Positions 43,544 to 50,834 of a stretch of DNA of 56,367 nt are shown one piece after another. The DNA is from a virus. Below the pieces are notes generated by a model that saw only the letters and a program-made list of their open reading frames with translations, was not told where the DNA came from and made no database searches. A program made the position numbers and the translations under genes. The stretch lies in the IMG/VR virus record IMGVR_UViG_3300020204_000079, positions 1 to 56,367 of that record; one strand, given 5' to 3'. Positions within the stretch are counted from its first letter, which is position 1. Each line of letters starts with the position of its first letter.

Positions 43544-44143
43544 TCAAAATGGTATGTCTTCGTCGTCTTGGTCGGATGCGCCAGGGTTAGAGCCAACAGC
43601 ATCAAGCTGCTGAAACTCAGGACTTTTTCGGATCAGTTCTTGGTAGTACTTGGGCGTCTTCTCGAAATCAGCAACCGAGTAGTTGTCAAGATCAAAGATG
43701 TGGATTTCGTTGACCATTTTCGGACTGGGCAAGCCCTCCGGCATCGCCATCACCGAAGCCACGTTTGCGTAAGTCCTGTCGTTTTTAGTCGTGTGAACGA
43801 TGTTGAGAAAGCACACCTTGCCGACGAGTTCTCGGCAGTTAAAGCCCTGCTTCTCAACCTCGGTGAATTTCTTGCCGCGCCAAGACTCCAGCATTAAGCA
43901 AAGCCGAGCCTTGTCGTTAAGGCTTACTGTGTACTTCTCGGAGATTTGGAACGGCTTGCCGTTTTCCATGTTCTTGCTGATCTCCCATGTGATGACACAT
44001 TGGTGCGCCCTCTTGGTCTCACCCTTGACGTTAAACGTCTGGGTACCCAGGTCTATCACCCGGTAGCACCGCGCCGCAAACGCTCCGGCTGGTGCAATTT
44101 CATACGAACTTTCGACAGCTTTGTCACGCGCTATAAGTCCCAT
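43544..44143 (-). CDS. Single-stranded DNA-binding-like protein
   Basis: 199 residues from ATG 44143, which has AAGGAAGA on the minus strand. The frame stays open far upstream, but the promoter at 44289-44317 would start transcription near 44282, leaving a 140-base leader. G-A-F-A-A-R-C-Y-R-V-I-D-L-G-T-Q, W-E-I-S, Y-T-x-S-L, L-E-S-W-R-G-K-K-F-T and L-V-G-K-x-C match a common phage OB-fold SSB-like family, and the tail ends acidic (D-Q-D-D-E-D-I-P-F) as in SSBs. Confidence 0.78.
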   Translation of the reverse strand: MGLIARDKAVESSYEIAPAGAFAARCYRVIDLGTQTFNVKGETKRAHQCVITWEISKNMENGKPFQISEKYTVSLNDKARLCLMLESWRGKKFTEVEKQGFNCRELVGKVCFLNIVHTTKNDRTYANVASVMAMPEGLPSPKMVNEIHIFDLDNYSVADFEKTPKYYQELIRKSPEFQQLDAVGSNPGASDQDDEDIPF

Positions 44144-44288
44144 GTTAGTCTTCCTTTCAGTGTGATTGATTACTAGACGGTATTGTTGTTCGCAACAAAG
44201 CTGCTCAGCTTGCTGCACTTGCACGAACCACGCTTGACCACCGTCCTCATCGTCTTGCGGGTCGTAGGCTTCTTTATCCATAGAGCAG

Positions 44289-44317
44289 AGCTTAGCTAAG
44301 AAAAAACGACCTGTCAA
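44289..44317 (-). promoter_or_regulatory. Leftward early promoter (PL-like)
   Basis: On the minus strand a perfect TTGACA (44317-44312) is followed after 17 bases by TAAGCT (44294-44289), a weak -10. The last bases of the CAATACC-N4-GGTATTG operator overlap the -35 box, so repressor binding would block the polymerase. It drives the SSB-like, nuclease and integrase genes. Confidence 0.68.
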
Positions 44318-44332
44318 TACCTTCTGGTATTG
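44315..44332. promoter_or_regulatory. Operator OL: perfect inverted repeat
   Basis: CAATACC and GGTATTG arms (7 bases each, perfect) separated by TTCT. It is the best member of the operator set also seen at 45155, 45219 and 55121. The site overlaps the -35 of the leftward promoter. Confidence 0.75.
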
Positions 44333-44375
44333 TCTATACGATCTGTTGCGAAGTGATCGCTGCAGCCATACAGTC

Positions 44376-44409
44376 GGGGTGCGGGGTTCTGTCTCCTTCC
44401 TCCGCCAAC
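44376..44409 (+). other. tRNA-3'-end-like sequence
   Basis: These 34 bases align with the attP core (40066-40100): the shared segments are GGGT, GCGGG, TTC, TC and CTCCGCCAAC, with small gaps. The T-loop consensus is degraded and no tRNA 5' half is present. It is followed by a terminator, as attP is. It could be a decayed second attachment or tRNA remnant. Confidence 0.4.
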
Positions 44410-44429
44410 GCTTTTGCGTTGCCATTTTG

Positions 44430-44456
44430 AGGGGTGCCTTGCGCACCCCTTTTTTT
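44430..44456 (+). terminator. Rho-independent terminator
   Basis: GGGGTGC/GCACCCC stem (plus a closing A-T pair) with a 5-base loop and seven Ts on the plus strand. It would stop rightward transcripts entering from the left, protecting the repressor gene from antisense transcription. Confidence 0.82.
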
Positions 44457-44463
44457 CGGCGGC

Positions 44464-45114
44464 TTAGACCACCTGAGACCTTGCGTAGCAGAAGACCTTG
44501 CCCACTACCGCAGGAACAACTGAGAACAGCTGTTGCTCTGGCAGTACAACAGGCTCAAACATTCGGTCGTCCTTGCTCAGGCGGATGTTGGAGCCAATCC
44601 TCTGCACCCTGCGCACCTCGGTTCTTTCGCTGAAGCGCATGATGTAAAGACCGTCGCCCTCAATAGACTTGATGCCCAGGTCAATGTAGAGACAGTCCTC
44701 TGGAACGATGGTCGGCTGCATCCCAGCATCTTCAAACACCGAGGCTACGATGTTCTTAGTGGCTGTCACCCGGCTGAACCTTGGGTATGCTGTTGGCAGC
44801 ACCATAAAGTAGTCGTAACGCTCTGGTGCAACGTCAGGAATTTGGCTGTAGTCCACAATGGGAATGGTCAGCACACGCTTGACCCCGACGCCGCGGGGCG
44901 TGTCGAGCCAGCCCCTGCTAATACCAAGCCGCTGCTCGATGTCCCGTGCCAGCTTCTCGCCGAAGCCCCGCCTGTAGTCTTCGTTCTCTGTCAGCACCAG
45001 GTTGATAAGGTTTGGGTTCTTGCCAGTAGCACGGCAGAATGCCGCGCGGTTGCCCTTGTAATGGTCTTTGATGTAGGTAACTAGGTTAATTCGTCTCGAC
45101 TGCTGTAAGTCCAC
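44464..45114 (-). CDS. CI-like repressor with degenerate S24 domain
   Basis: 216 residues from GTG 45114, AGGGAG upstream. N-terminal helix-turn-helix (about 10-70; G-N-R-A-A-F-C-R-A-T-G, N-P-N-L-I-N). C-terminal S24-like fold (about 100-210) with E-D-A-G-M-Q-P-T-I-V-P-E-D and D-G-L-Y-I-M. Where active repressors have S-M-x-P-T, this has Gly131-Met; the Lys of V-K-R is Arg168. Both dyad residues are therefore missing, so RecA-stimulated self-cleavage is not expected. Probably maintains lysogeny by binding the CAATACC-type operators. Confidence 0.85.
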   Translation of the reverse strand: MDLQQSRRINLVTYIKDHYKGNRAAFCRATGKNPNLINLVLTENEDYRRGFGEKLARDIEQRLGISRGWLDTPRGVGVKRVLTIPIVDYSQIPDVAPERYDYFMVLPTAYPRFSRVTATKNIVASVFEDAGMQPTIVPEDCLYIDLGIKSIEGDGLYIMRFSERTEVRRVQRIGSNIRLSKDDRMFEPVVLPEQQLFSVVPAVVGKVFCYARSQVV

Positions 45115-45134
45115 TGAGATCGCTCCCTAAAATG

Positions 45135-45151
45135 ACTTGTACGTTACAAGT
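45135..45151. promoter_or_regulatory. Perfect inverted repeat in the switch region
   Basis: ACTTGTA and TACAAGT arms with a 3-base spacer. It is a different sequence from the CAATACC operators and lies between the repressor start and its promoter, so it may be a site for the Cro-like protein. Confidence 0.55.
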
Positions 45152-45153
45152 TA

Positions 45154-45182
45154 GTAATACCATAAAGCATTGCTGATTGCAA
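45154..45182 (-). promoter_or_regulatory. Repressor promoter (PRM-like) with operator
   Basis: Minus strand TTGCAA (45182-45177), 17 bases, TATTAC (45159-45154). An imperfect operator, T-A-A-T-A-C-C with A-G-C-A-T-T-G at the same 4-base spacing (45155-45172), covers the -10 box, which would allow autoregulation of the repressor. Confidence 0.55.
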
Positions 45183-45193
45183 GAGTGACGTGC

Positions 45194-45222
45194 TTGTCAG
45201 CGCAAAAGAATTAGGGCACACT
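45194..45222 (+). promoter_or_regulatory. Rightward early promoter (PR-like), tentative
   Basis: TTGTCA at 45194-45199, 17-base spacer, CACACT at 45217-45222. The -10 is poor, but the operator at 45219-45236 overlaps it as expected for a repressed PR. Transcription would enter the Cro-like gene with a short leader. Confidence 0.42.
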
Positions 45223-45236
45223 ACCGCATGGTATTG
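45219..45236. promoter_or_regulatory. Operator OR
   Basis: CACTACC and GGTATTG arms around GCAT; one mismatch from the perfect 44315 operator. Lies immediately upstream of the Cro-like gene. Confidence 0.65.
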
Positions 45237-45252
45237 TTAACAGGGGTACAGC

Positions 45253-45555
45253 ATGAACACAGAAGCAGCAGACATCCAAGTGGCAGACGACATCGGTGAC
45301 AACTCGCCGCACAAGATTTTCATCCGCAGCTTGTCGCATGTGGAGCGCGACCGTCTCGGCGCAATAGCTGGAGTCAGCGGTGCTTACATCACGACGCTTG
45401 TGTACCGGAAGGCAAGCACTTGTAGCTTGCCCATTGCGGTTGCAATTGATCAATTTTCCAAAGGCAAGTACGATTTCCGCGAGCTTGTGCAACAGGATCG
45501 GTCAGTCGACTGGAACTACGTTCGTAACAAACTGAACGAATCGCCAACGGCATAA
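45253..45555 (+). CDS. Cro-like HTH regulator
   Basis: 100 residues behind CAGGGG. A helix-turn-helix at about residues 33-65 (R-L-G-A-I-A-G-V-S-G-A-Y-I-T-T-L-V-Y-R) followed by I-D-Q-F-S-K-G-K-Y-D-F-R-E-L resembles Cro/YdaS-type proteins. Divergent from the repressor with two operators between them, so it is the likely lytic-side regulator. Confidence 0.8.
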   Translation: MNTEAADIQVADDIGDNSPHKIFIRSLSHVERDRLGAIAGVSGAYITTLVYRKASTCSLPIAVAIDQFSKGKYDFRELVQQDRSVDWNYVRNKLNESPTA

Positions 45556-45795
45556 GCAGCAACGCTGCCCAGTCGGAATTGAGACGACAGGGCTGGGCGG
45601 CGATACCCCTACTGGGCGTCAGCGGTGAGACAGGGGACACATGGGCGGCGAGGATAGCACCCATTCCGCGAAAAGGCTGTCGGGTCGAAGTGGCTCCGAG
45701 TGTGAGTGCTTTGTGAAGGACTTAGTCTTAGGCTAAGTCCGTCCACCAAGTGTGAGTAAAGGTTAGCCTTGGGAAAAGATTCTTAGCAAAAAGTA
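45556..45795. other. Non-coding region with hairpin and short direct repeats
   Basis: With the promoter that follows, this makes a 304-base gap. A perfect 8-base stem at 45718-45740 (GGACTTAG/CTAAGTCC, 7-base loop) is flanked by two copies of AGTGTGAGT (45699-45707 and 45749-45757). The first part is GC-rich with repeated G-G-C-G segments. An origin of replication or a small RNA would fit the position before the replication genes; neither is shown. Confidence 0.45.
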
Positions 45796-45823
45796 TTGTT
45801 ATAAAGAATTACTGTGGTATAGT
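45796..45823 (+). promoter_or_regulatory. Promoter for the replication operon
   Basis: TTGTTA (45796-45801), 16-base spacer, TATAGT (45818-45823) with an extended TGG just before it. A good sigma-70 match, giving a leader of about 30 bases to ATG 45860. It would allow replication genes to be expressed apart from the Cro-like gene. Confidence 0.68.
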
Positions 45824-45859
45824 GTCGGGAACAACAACCCTGCCCAGGACGAACAAGCC

Positions 45860-46300
45860 ATGATGACCGCGCCGCACTTGCACCACCTCCCACTCCACAT
45901 CGAAGAAGAAGACGGCGTCTTCACGATCCACCAAACAGTTGGCGCAACAGCCGACGACGTGATCACAATCAAGATCACCCAGGATCAGGCACAACAGGTC
46001 GCCAAGTTCCTAACCAAGCCCAAGCAATCAACAGCAGAAGACGCCGCCCTGGTTGATGGGTTCGCAGACTTTTGGTCAGCGTATCCGCGCAAAGAAGGCA
46101 AGGCACGGGCGCTCCAGCTTTGGAAAACGCACCGGCTGCACAGCCAGCAAGCCCTGGTCATGCGCCACCTCAACTCGGTCAAGCACGAAGACCAGTGGAC
46201 GGAACACGGTGGTCGATTCGTTCCCCACGCAGCCACCTACCTGAGCCAGCGTCGCTATCTCGACGAAGTTGTTCAGGCAGACAACAGCCAATTCTTATGA
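45860..46300 (+). CDS. Replication initiator-like protein
   Basis: 146 residues (ATG 45860 or 45863). The C-terminal half F-x-x-F-W-x-A-Y-P-R-K-x-x-K-x-x-A and W-x-x-H-G-G-R-F-V-P-H-A-x-T-Y-L-x-Q-R-R-Y matches the C-terminal domain of phage O/DnaT-type replication proteins, which bring the helicase to the origin. The N terminus is a small acidic domain without the origin-binding wHTH of lambda O. ATGA overlap to the next gene. Confidence 0.78.
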   Translation: MMTAPHLHHLPLHIEEEDGVFTIHQTVGATADDVITIKITQDQAQQVAKFLTKPKQSTAEDAALVDGFADFWSAYPRKEGKARALQLWKTHRLHSQQALVMRHLNSVKHEDQWTEHGGRFVPHAATYLSQRRYLDEVVQADNSQFL

Positions 46301-46755
46301 TCGACCGATCCAAACTTCCATTTGGCGGCGAGTCCATTCTGGTTAGTCGCATGCGCAAGGTGAAGCCTGAGAAGGTGTTCGTGTCCTTGCTGCCAGCGTC
46401 GGTTCGCCTAAACGTCGAGCCGTTTGCTCTGGTGCGCGCGATCCCAACCAAGACATACGACTGGCGGTTTCTGCATCAGGTGGATACGGTCATTGTCTGC
46501 AATCAAGAACAGCAGTCGGTACAGCTGTTCGATCAGCTGGCGCAGCAGTGCAAACCGCTCGCCGTTTGGTTCCTGGATGAAAAGATTGGCTACGACATTT
46601 ATCGTTTGCCGGACCCCGACTCAATTGAAGGTCGAAGCCCAGAAGACTGGAAGTGGACGCTCGATTTAACCCCCTGGCATCGTTCCATGAATACGGAGTG
46701 GTTGGACTGGATGGAACAGACTGTAGAGGGGTCTTATGTACAACACATTGCCTGA
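46297..46755 (+). CDS. Hypothetical replication-operon protein, 152 aa
   Basis: 152 residues from ATG 46297, overlapping the previous stop by 4 bases. Starts K-L-P-F-G-G-E-S-I-L-V-S-R-M-R and is Trp-rich towards the end. The same kind of protein occurs beside phage helicase genes; no function known. Overlaps the helicase start by 20 bases. Confidence 0.65.
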   Translation: MIDRSKLPFGGESILVSRMRKVKPEKVFVSLLPASVRLNVEPFALVRAIPTKTYDWRFLHQVDTVIVCNQEQQSVQLFDQLAQQCKPLAVWFLDEKIGYDIYRLPDPDSIEGRSPEDWKWTLDLTPWHRSMNTEWLDWMEQTVEGSYVQHIA

Positions 46756-47731
46756 CTCAATTGATTTTGAGGCGTACTTAAAAAGGACTGAGACCAAGAA
46801 CCACAAGATGCGGAAGCCCTCGCATTACATGTCTGAGACCATTGAGCGGATGTTCGGTGATGCGCAGAGCAACCACGCCAAGCTGCCGTTTGGTCAGGCT
46901 GATATGCAGTTCAGACCCGGCGAGGTCAGCATCTGGGCTGGCACGAATGGGCACGGAAAATCGATGGTGATCAGTCAGGTCATGTTTGGCTTTATGCAGC
47001 AAGCGTACAAGTGCGGAGTCGCATCATTCGAGCTTCAGCCCGAGGCACTCAACAAGCGCATGATTTTGCAAGCTGCCGGTGGCATTCCATCAGTCGAGTA
47101 TGTGCGCGATTTTTTGTTCTGGGCTGACAACAAAATCTGGTATGCCGATGTGCGCGGCAGCGCCAGCATGAACGACATCCTCGGTATGGTCCGCTATGCC
47201 GCCCAGGAAGAGGGTGTCCAGCATTTCTGCATTGACAACTTGATGTGCTGCGTTCCCGGCGAAGAACAGTACGACGCGCAGAAAGAATTTGTGTTTGAGT
47301 TGTGCGGCATGGCGCGCGAGCTTGAGATTCACGTTCACGTTGTTCACCACATCCGCAAGCTGATGGATGAGAAGACTGTGCCCAACAAGTTCGACATCAA
47401 GGGCAGTGGCTCGATTACTGACCGGGTGGACAACGTCATCATCGTCTACCGGAACAAGACCAAGGAAGCCAACTTGATGAAGGGTGAGTCTGAGTTCACG
47501 CCTGAGAAGTGGCAACTCTGGAAGGACGCCTACGATGCCAAGCTGATCATTGCTAAACAGCGTGACGGTGGCGAAGAGACTGAAGTCAGGCTCTGGTATC
47601 ACAAAGAGTCGATGTCCTACACCGACCACAAGCTGCACGGCAGTAGACCATCTGGCTTCAGCGTTCCGAAAACCCGGTCGGCTGGGTTGGTTGCAAAAGA
47701 GACGCCGTTCCTTGTCGAGGAGCAGTTGTGA
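46736..47731 (+). CDS. DnaB-like replicative helicase (RecA-fold ATPase)
   Basis: 331 residues. Walker A G-T-N-G-H-G-K-S at 69-76, Walker B Asp167 in F-C-I-D-N-L-M, and the DnaB-type motif with G-S-G-S-I-T-D-R-V-D-N (about 221-231). The N-terminal domain of DnaB is missing, as in gp4/Twinkle-like minimal helicases of phages. Expected to unwind DNA at the fork or act as helicase loader. Confidence 0.85.
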   Translation: MYNTLPDSIDFEAYLKRTETKNHKMRKPSHYMSETIERMFGDAQSNHAKLPFGQADMQFRPGEVSIWAGTNGHGKSMVISQVMFGFMQQAYKCGVASFELQPEALNKRMILQAAGGIPSVEYVRDFLFWADNKIWYADVRGSASMNDILGMVRYAAQEEGVQHFCIDNLMCCVPGEEQYDAQKEFVFELCGMARELEIHVHVVHHIRKLMDEKTVPNKFDIKGSGSITDRVDNVIIVYRNKTKEANLMKGESEFTPEKWQLWKDAYDAKLIIAKQRDGGEETEVRLWYHKESMSYTDHKLHGSRPSGFSVPKTRSAGLVAKETPFLVEEQL

Positions 47732-48099
47732 TAACAAACAGCTGTCCGCCTTGCAACAACGACTGCAACCAGGGTCGCAACTGTCCCGCAAGAAGTAGGA
47801 AAGCAACTATGAAGTTTACTCAAGCAGATAAAGAATTTTTTGCGGCTGTTCGCCAAGAGAAACCAGAGGTTGATCATCTGTTCAAAGACTTACGCTCATT
47901 GATGACCCAGTTTCCAGGCAGCAGTATTACTTATCTGAAGATTGGTGAATTTGAGTGGGGCGAGAAGTCGCCGGAAGGCGTGGTCCCTTGCTTAGCGACA
48001 ATATCAAACAGCACAAAACAGCAGCAAAAGGTTTCGACTCGGGATGCTCGGCGTCGATTGATAACTCGTTACGCAGGGGACACGCATGGATCAAAATAA
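47728..48099 (+). CDS. Hypothetical protein with Cys-rich N terminus
   Basis: 123 residues from GTG 47728 (GTGA overlap with the helicase). The first 25 residues, C-P-P-C-N-N-D-C-N-Q-G-R-N-C-P, match a short Cys motif usually found as a separate tiny phage protein. ATG 47809 has its own AGGAA site and would give a 96-residue protein without it. Either start may be right, and dual starts are possible. Confidence 0.6.
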   Translation: MITNSCPPCNNDCNQGRNCPARSRKATMKFTQADKEFFAAVRQEKPEVDHLFKDLRSLMTQFPGSSITYLKIGEFEWGEKSPEGVVPCLATISNSTKQQQKVSTRDARRRLITRYAGDTHGSK

Positions 48100-48541
48100 G
48101 ATTGCTTTCAATGGTGAAATGATGCTGCTTCAATGGGCGGAGTCATCCACCCGCGGCAGGACCGTGACGTTTCTGCTCGGCGACGATGGCGAGTCGCATC
48201 CTTTTAGAGACTTCACCATTCGCCAGGGCAAGCGGGCGGGGCAGCGGTTCATGGCTGTGCTGGTTCAGATCGGCGACGATGAACAGCCTGTTGAACAGCG
48301 CAGGACGCTGTCGCAACAAGCATTTATCCTTTGCCGTAATTCTGATTTCTGGAATTGGGCGCAGTCACGTTCGTTTGACAACATCGACAACGAAGCAGCA
48401 GCGCGCAACTACATCTGCAGTACGCTCGGCATTCAGAGTCGAAGTGAAATCGATTCAAACCAGGACGCTGCTGACGGTTTCCAGCGATTGATCCTAGCCC
48501 CCTTTAATTCGTACCAGGCTTACATGAACCCGCTGACATGA
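48086..48541 (+). CDS. Hypothetical recombination/replication-region protein, 151 aa
   Basis: 151 residues overlapping the previous gene by 14 bases. H-P-F-R-D-F and G-x-R-F-M-A-V-L-V-Q-I-G-D-D-E resemble a small phage family found near ninB/rusA genes. No catalytic motif visible. Confidence 0.65.
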   Translation: MDQNKIAFNGEMMLLQWAESSTRGRTVTFLLGDDGESHPFRDFTIRQGKRAGQRFMAVLVQIGDDEQPVEQRRTLSQQAFILCRNSDFWNWAQSRSFDNIDNEAAARNYICSTLGIQSRSEIDSNQDAADGFQRLILAPFNSYQAYMNPLT

Positions 48542-48840
48542 CTTGGCGCAACAGAAAACTTCTCAACCACATTCACGATGCACCCTTTTGCTTTTGCTGC
48601 CATTGCCAGGGAGACGGAGACAACATCGTCCCAGCCCACTCGAACCAGCTGCGGGACGGCAAAGGCAAGGCGATCAAAGCAGATGATTATCGAGTCGCTG
48701 CTCTCTGTCACAAGTGCCACATGGAACTTGACCAGGGACGCAACTGGAGCAAAGAAGAGCGGCATCGGGTTTGGGAAGAGGCGCACAGAGCAACCATTGG
48801 ATGGCTAATCGAATCAGGTAGGTTGGTTGTTCGTGACTAA
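48538..48840 (+). CDS. YbcO-like nuclease, DUF1364
   Basis: 100 residues. C-x2-C motifs (F-C-F-C-C-H-C and C-H-K-C-H) with a central A-H-S-N and D-Y-R-V-A-A-L-C match DUF1364/YbcO, an HNH-related phage nuclease with bound metal. Sits in the usual place just before RusA. Confidence 0.85.
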   Translation: MTWRNRKLLNHIHDAPFCFCCHCQGDGDNIVPAHSNQLRDGKGKAIKADDYRVAALCHKCHMELDQGRNWSKEERHRVWEEAHRATIGWLIESGRLVVRD

Positions 48841-49210
48841 TTGCGTGAGTCTTAAACTACCATACCCACCATCGGTCAACGTGTACTGGCGCAAGCGCGG
48901 GAACATAACTTATCTCAGCAAGAAAGGGCGACAGTTCAAAACAGCTGTTGCTGAATACGTTAGCGAACACAACGTGCGCAAATTCGGATCGAAAGCTGTC
49001 GAGGTCTGCATCATTCTGAACCCTCGCAGTCGATCCGGGTTTATGGACATCGACAACTGTTGCAAAGCTGTTCTTGACAGCTGTCAGGACGCTGGCGTGT
49101 TCGATGATGACAACCAGGTCGTCCGGCTAGTGGTGGAGCGCGGCGTTTACACAAAGGGTGGCGCTTGTCTGGTGTTTGTCAATGAAAGGACAAATCATGG
49201 CGAGCAATGA
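48833..49210 (+). CDS. rusA: RusA-like Holliday junction resolvase
   Basis: 125 residues from GTG 48833 with AGGTAGG upstream (TTG 48827 is an alternative). P-Y-P-P-S-V-N-x-Y-W near the start and M-D-I-D-N-C-C-K-A-x-L-D ... G-V-F-D-D-D-N-Q-V carry the conserved Asp residues that bind metal in RusA. It resolves branched recombination intermediates before packaging. Confidence 0.93.
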   Translation: MTNCVSLKLPYPPSVNVYWRKRGNITYLSKKGRQFKTAVAEYVSEHNVRKFGSKAVEVCIILNPRSRSGFMDIDNCCKAVLDSCQDAGVFDDDNQVVRLVVERGVYTKGGACLVFVNERTNHGEQ

Positions 49211-49766
49211 GCGAATCGGACGCGCACTGAACAGTAATAATCTGCGACAGGATGAGTTGCACTCTGACGTTGATGTCATCGCGGCTCTTGCTTTTGCGTC
49301 TAGGCTTGGTTCTTCGCTTCAATCTTTAAAGTCTGGCGGTCACCTGAACCAACTACCTGACAGCGTTTATCTGCTGTCGCTGGCTTTGATCCGAAGTGGT
49401 AGACGTAAGCGAATAGGCATAAGCCGCGACAAGGCAGAGATCGTTTCTCGGCAAGCCTTGCTTGAATGGTTGATTCAAATTTGCCGCAGTTGCAATGGCA
49501 CTGGGCACAGGCTGAGCGACTATACGGTCAAGCCCATAAGGCATCTGAGAAAAAAGAACAGTGATGATATGTGTCCGCACTGCAATGGGACCGGAAAATT
49601 TATGCCGACCTGGGCTTGGCGCAGACAAATGATGAGTTTGGATGGCGAAGAGTCAAAGGCTTGGTGGGAAAAAAGAATTGAGTTCGCAAAAGAAATCGCA
49701 GACGACGCTTACCACGGCGCTAAACGCAAAGTGACGGTCCAGTTAACAGATTTGCTCAGCCCATAA
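49197..49766 (+). CDS. Q-like antitermination protein
   Basis: 189 residues from ATG 49197 behind GAAAGGAC. Two C-x2-C-x-G-T-G half-sites (C-R-S-C-N-G-T-G and C-P-H-C-N-G-T-G) form the DnaJ-type zinc finger of phage antiterminator Q proteins; an N-terminal helical domain precedes it. It is the last gene of the rightward early operon, as in lambdoid phages. Its target would be the late promoter upstream of 56116. Confidence 0.72.
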   Translation: MASNERIGRALNSNNLRQDELHSDVDVIAALAFASRLGSSLQSLKSGGHLNQLPDSVYLLSLALIRSGRRKRIGISRDKAEIVSRQALLEWLIQICRSCNGTGHRLSDYTVKPIRHLRKKNSDDMCPHCNGTGKFMPTWAWRRQMMSLDGEESKAWWEKRIEFAKEIADDAYHGAKRKVTVQLTDLLSP

Positions 49767-49771
49767 TAGGG

Positions 49772-49820
49772 AAAGCCCCCATAGCAACAAATGTGAGACA
49801 AGTGTTGCTACAGGGGCTTT
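49772..49820. terminator. Long hairpin between converging operons
   Basis: AAAGCCCC and GGGGCTTT form the base of the stem, and AGCAACA/TGTTGCT the upper part, with a 12-13-base loop. It lies 6 bases after the Q-like gene and before the leftward island ending at 49931. The rest of the gap to 49930 shows no gene; the hairpin may terminate both directions, though no long T-run follows. Confidence 0.6.
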
Positions 49821-49930
49821 AAGGTAGGTACAATGTTGGCAGGGCTTCCCAACTACCAAATTTAAATTAGCCCTGACTGCAAAGGCACAGCCACCCTCTG
49901 AAAATAACTCAAGGGTGTTACTACAAGCAC

Positions 49931-50539
49931 TTACTGTTTGACAGAACTAGTGTATGCATAGTGTGCAACTAGAGGGTTGGCAGCATACAGGTCAAACAGC
50001 TTCTCAAGCATCCACAACCCTTGCCAGTGGCAGTTGTGGCGATCCACAGTGAGCGCGGTACGCTGTTCAACCAGCCTCTGGTAGTACCGCTTCTGCCTTT
50101 CGGCAGACCACGTTGTGGCATTCGGAAGGTCGCGCATGTTGACGACGATGTCAGCCAGCTTTATCAACCTGGAGTGAATATCCAGCTTTGGCAAAGCTTC
50201 AAGCATAAGCTCCCTGCGGTTGGGCGCATTCGGGAACGTCACCTTCTTGACCTGAGCCGCGATCTCCGGACAGGTCAGGTCGGCAATCTCGGATAACGTC
50301 AACGACGTGTCCTCGACTGTGTCGTGCAGCCAAGCGGCTGCAACTGTTTCAAATCTGCCGCCGCAAGTTGTGACTAACTGCGCGACCGCTCGCGGGTGTT
50401 CGATGTACGGCGTTTTGCCGTCGCCTCTCGTCGTCCCAGAGTGTGCCGCGGTGGCTAACTCGATTGCCCGTGGAATGTAGCAATTTTCGTAGATTTCGAT
50501 TTTTTGGGGACTGGGATTCACACTTGGTGGACGGATCAT
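49931..50539 (-). CDS. SpoT/MESH1-like HD hydrolase
   Basis: 202 residues, ATG 50539 with GGAGCAACAGC upstream. A-A-H-S-G (His33), Y-I-E-H-P (His48), H-D-T-V-E-D-T (72-78) and I-K-L-A-D-I-V-V-N-M-R follow the HD pattern of (p)ppGpp hydrolases, with all metal ligands present. No synthetase, TGS or ACT domain, so it is a small alarmone hydrolase type. It would lower host (p)ppGpp (or related nucleotides). It terminates the leftward island. Confidence 0.87.
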   Translation of the reverse strand: MIRPPSVNPSPQKIEIYENCYIPRAIELATAAHSGTTRGDGKTPYIEHPRAVAQLVTTCGGRFETVAAAWLHDTVEDTSLTLSEIADLTCPEIAAQVKKVTFPNAPNRRELMLEALPKLDIHSRLIKLADIVVNMRDLPNATTWSAERQKRYYQRLVEQRTALTVDRHNCHWQGLWMLEKLFDLYAANPLVAHYAYTSSVKQ

Positions 50540-50595
50540 GCTGTTGCTCCAGGTTGGTTTAAAGCCGGGTCGAGGGAGGGCTGCCGCCCCTTTGT

Positions 50596-50609
50596 TGAAC
50601 AGCTGTTCA
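50596..50609. repeat. 14-base palindrome, RACAGCTGTY class
   Basis: TGAACAGCTGTTCA, the longest perfect copy of the repeated palindrome and the only one clearly at an intergenic boundary of the leftward island. Confidence 0.7.
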
Positions 50610-50834
50610 TATCAACCCCCCGCCGCAATGAAAGTTCAGAAACTTTAGAACATCTGTTTTGTTTAATTTAATTTGATATTCTTTAATGTGCGGTGGCCGA
50701 ATACCATCCTCACCTAATTCTTCCCATTGTTTTGTGAAGTGCGTTAGATATTGTTGTGCTTCCCGTTTATTTGAAAGCCAAACAATTGTTTCGGTTTCTA
50801 AATAATGATAATAAGTAACTTTATAAATATTCAT
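50607..50834 (-). CDS. Small hypothetical protein, 75 aa
   Basis: 75 residues from ATG 50834 with a strong AAAGGAGAACG site; the longer frame to 50978 is not used. K-V-T-Y-Y-H-Y-L-E-T-E-T-I-V-W-L and a helical basic end; A+T-rich compared with its neighbours, suggesting separate acquisition. Unrecognised. Confidence 0.7.
   Translation of the reverse strand: MNIYKVTYYHYLETETIVWLSNKREAQQYLTHFTKQWEELGEDGIRPPHIKEYQIKLNKTDVLKFLNFHCGGGLI

Noticed and set aside
47090-47806. 238-codon minus-strand frame opposite the helicase
   Set aside because: Shadow; the plus strand has Walker A and B motifs in the correct order.
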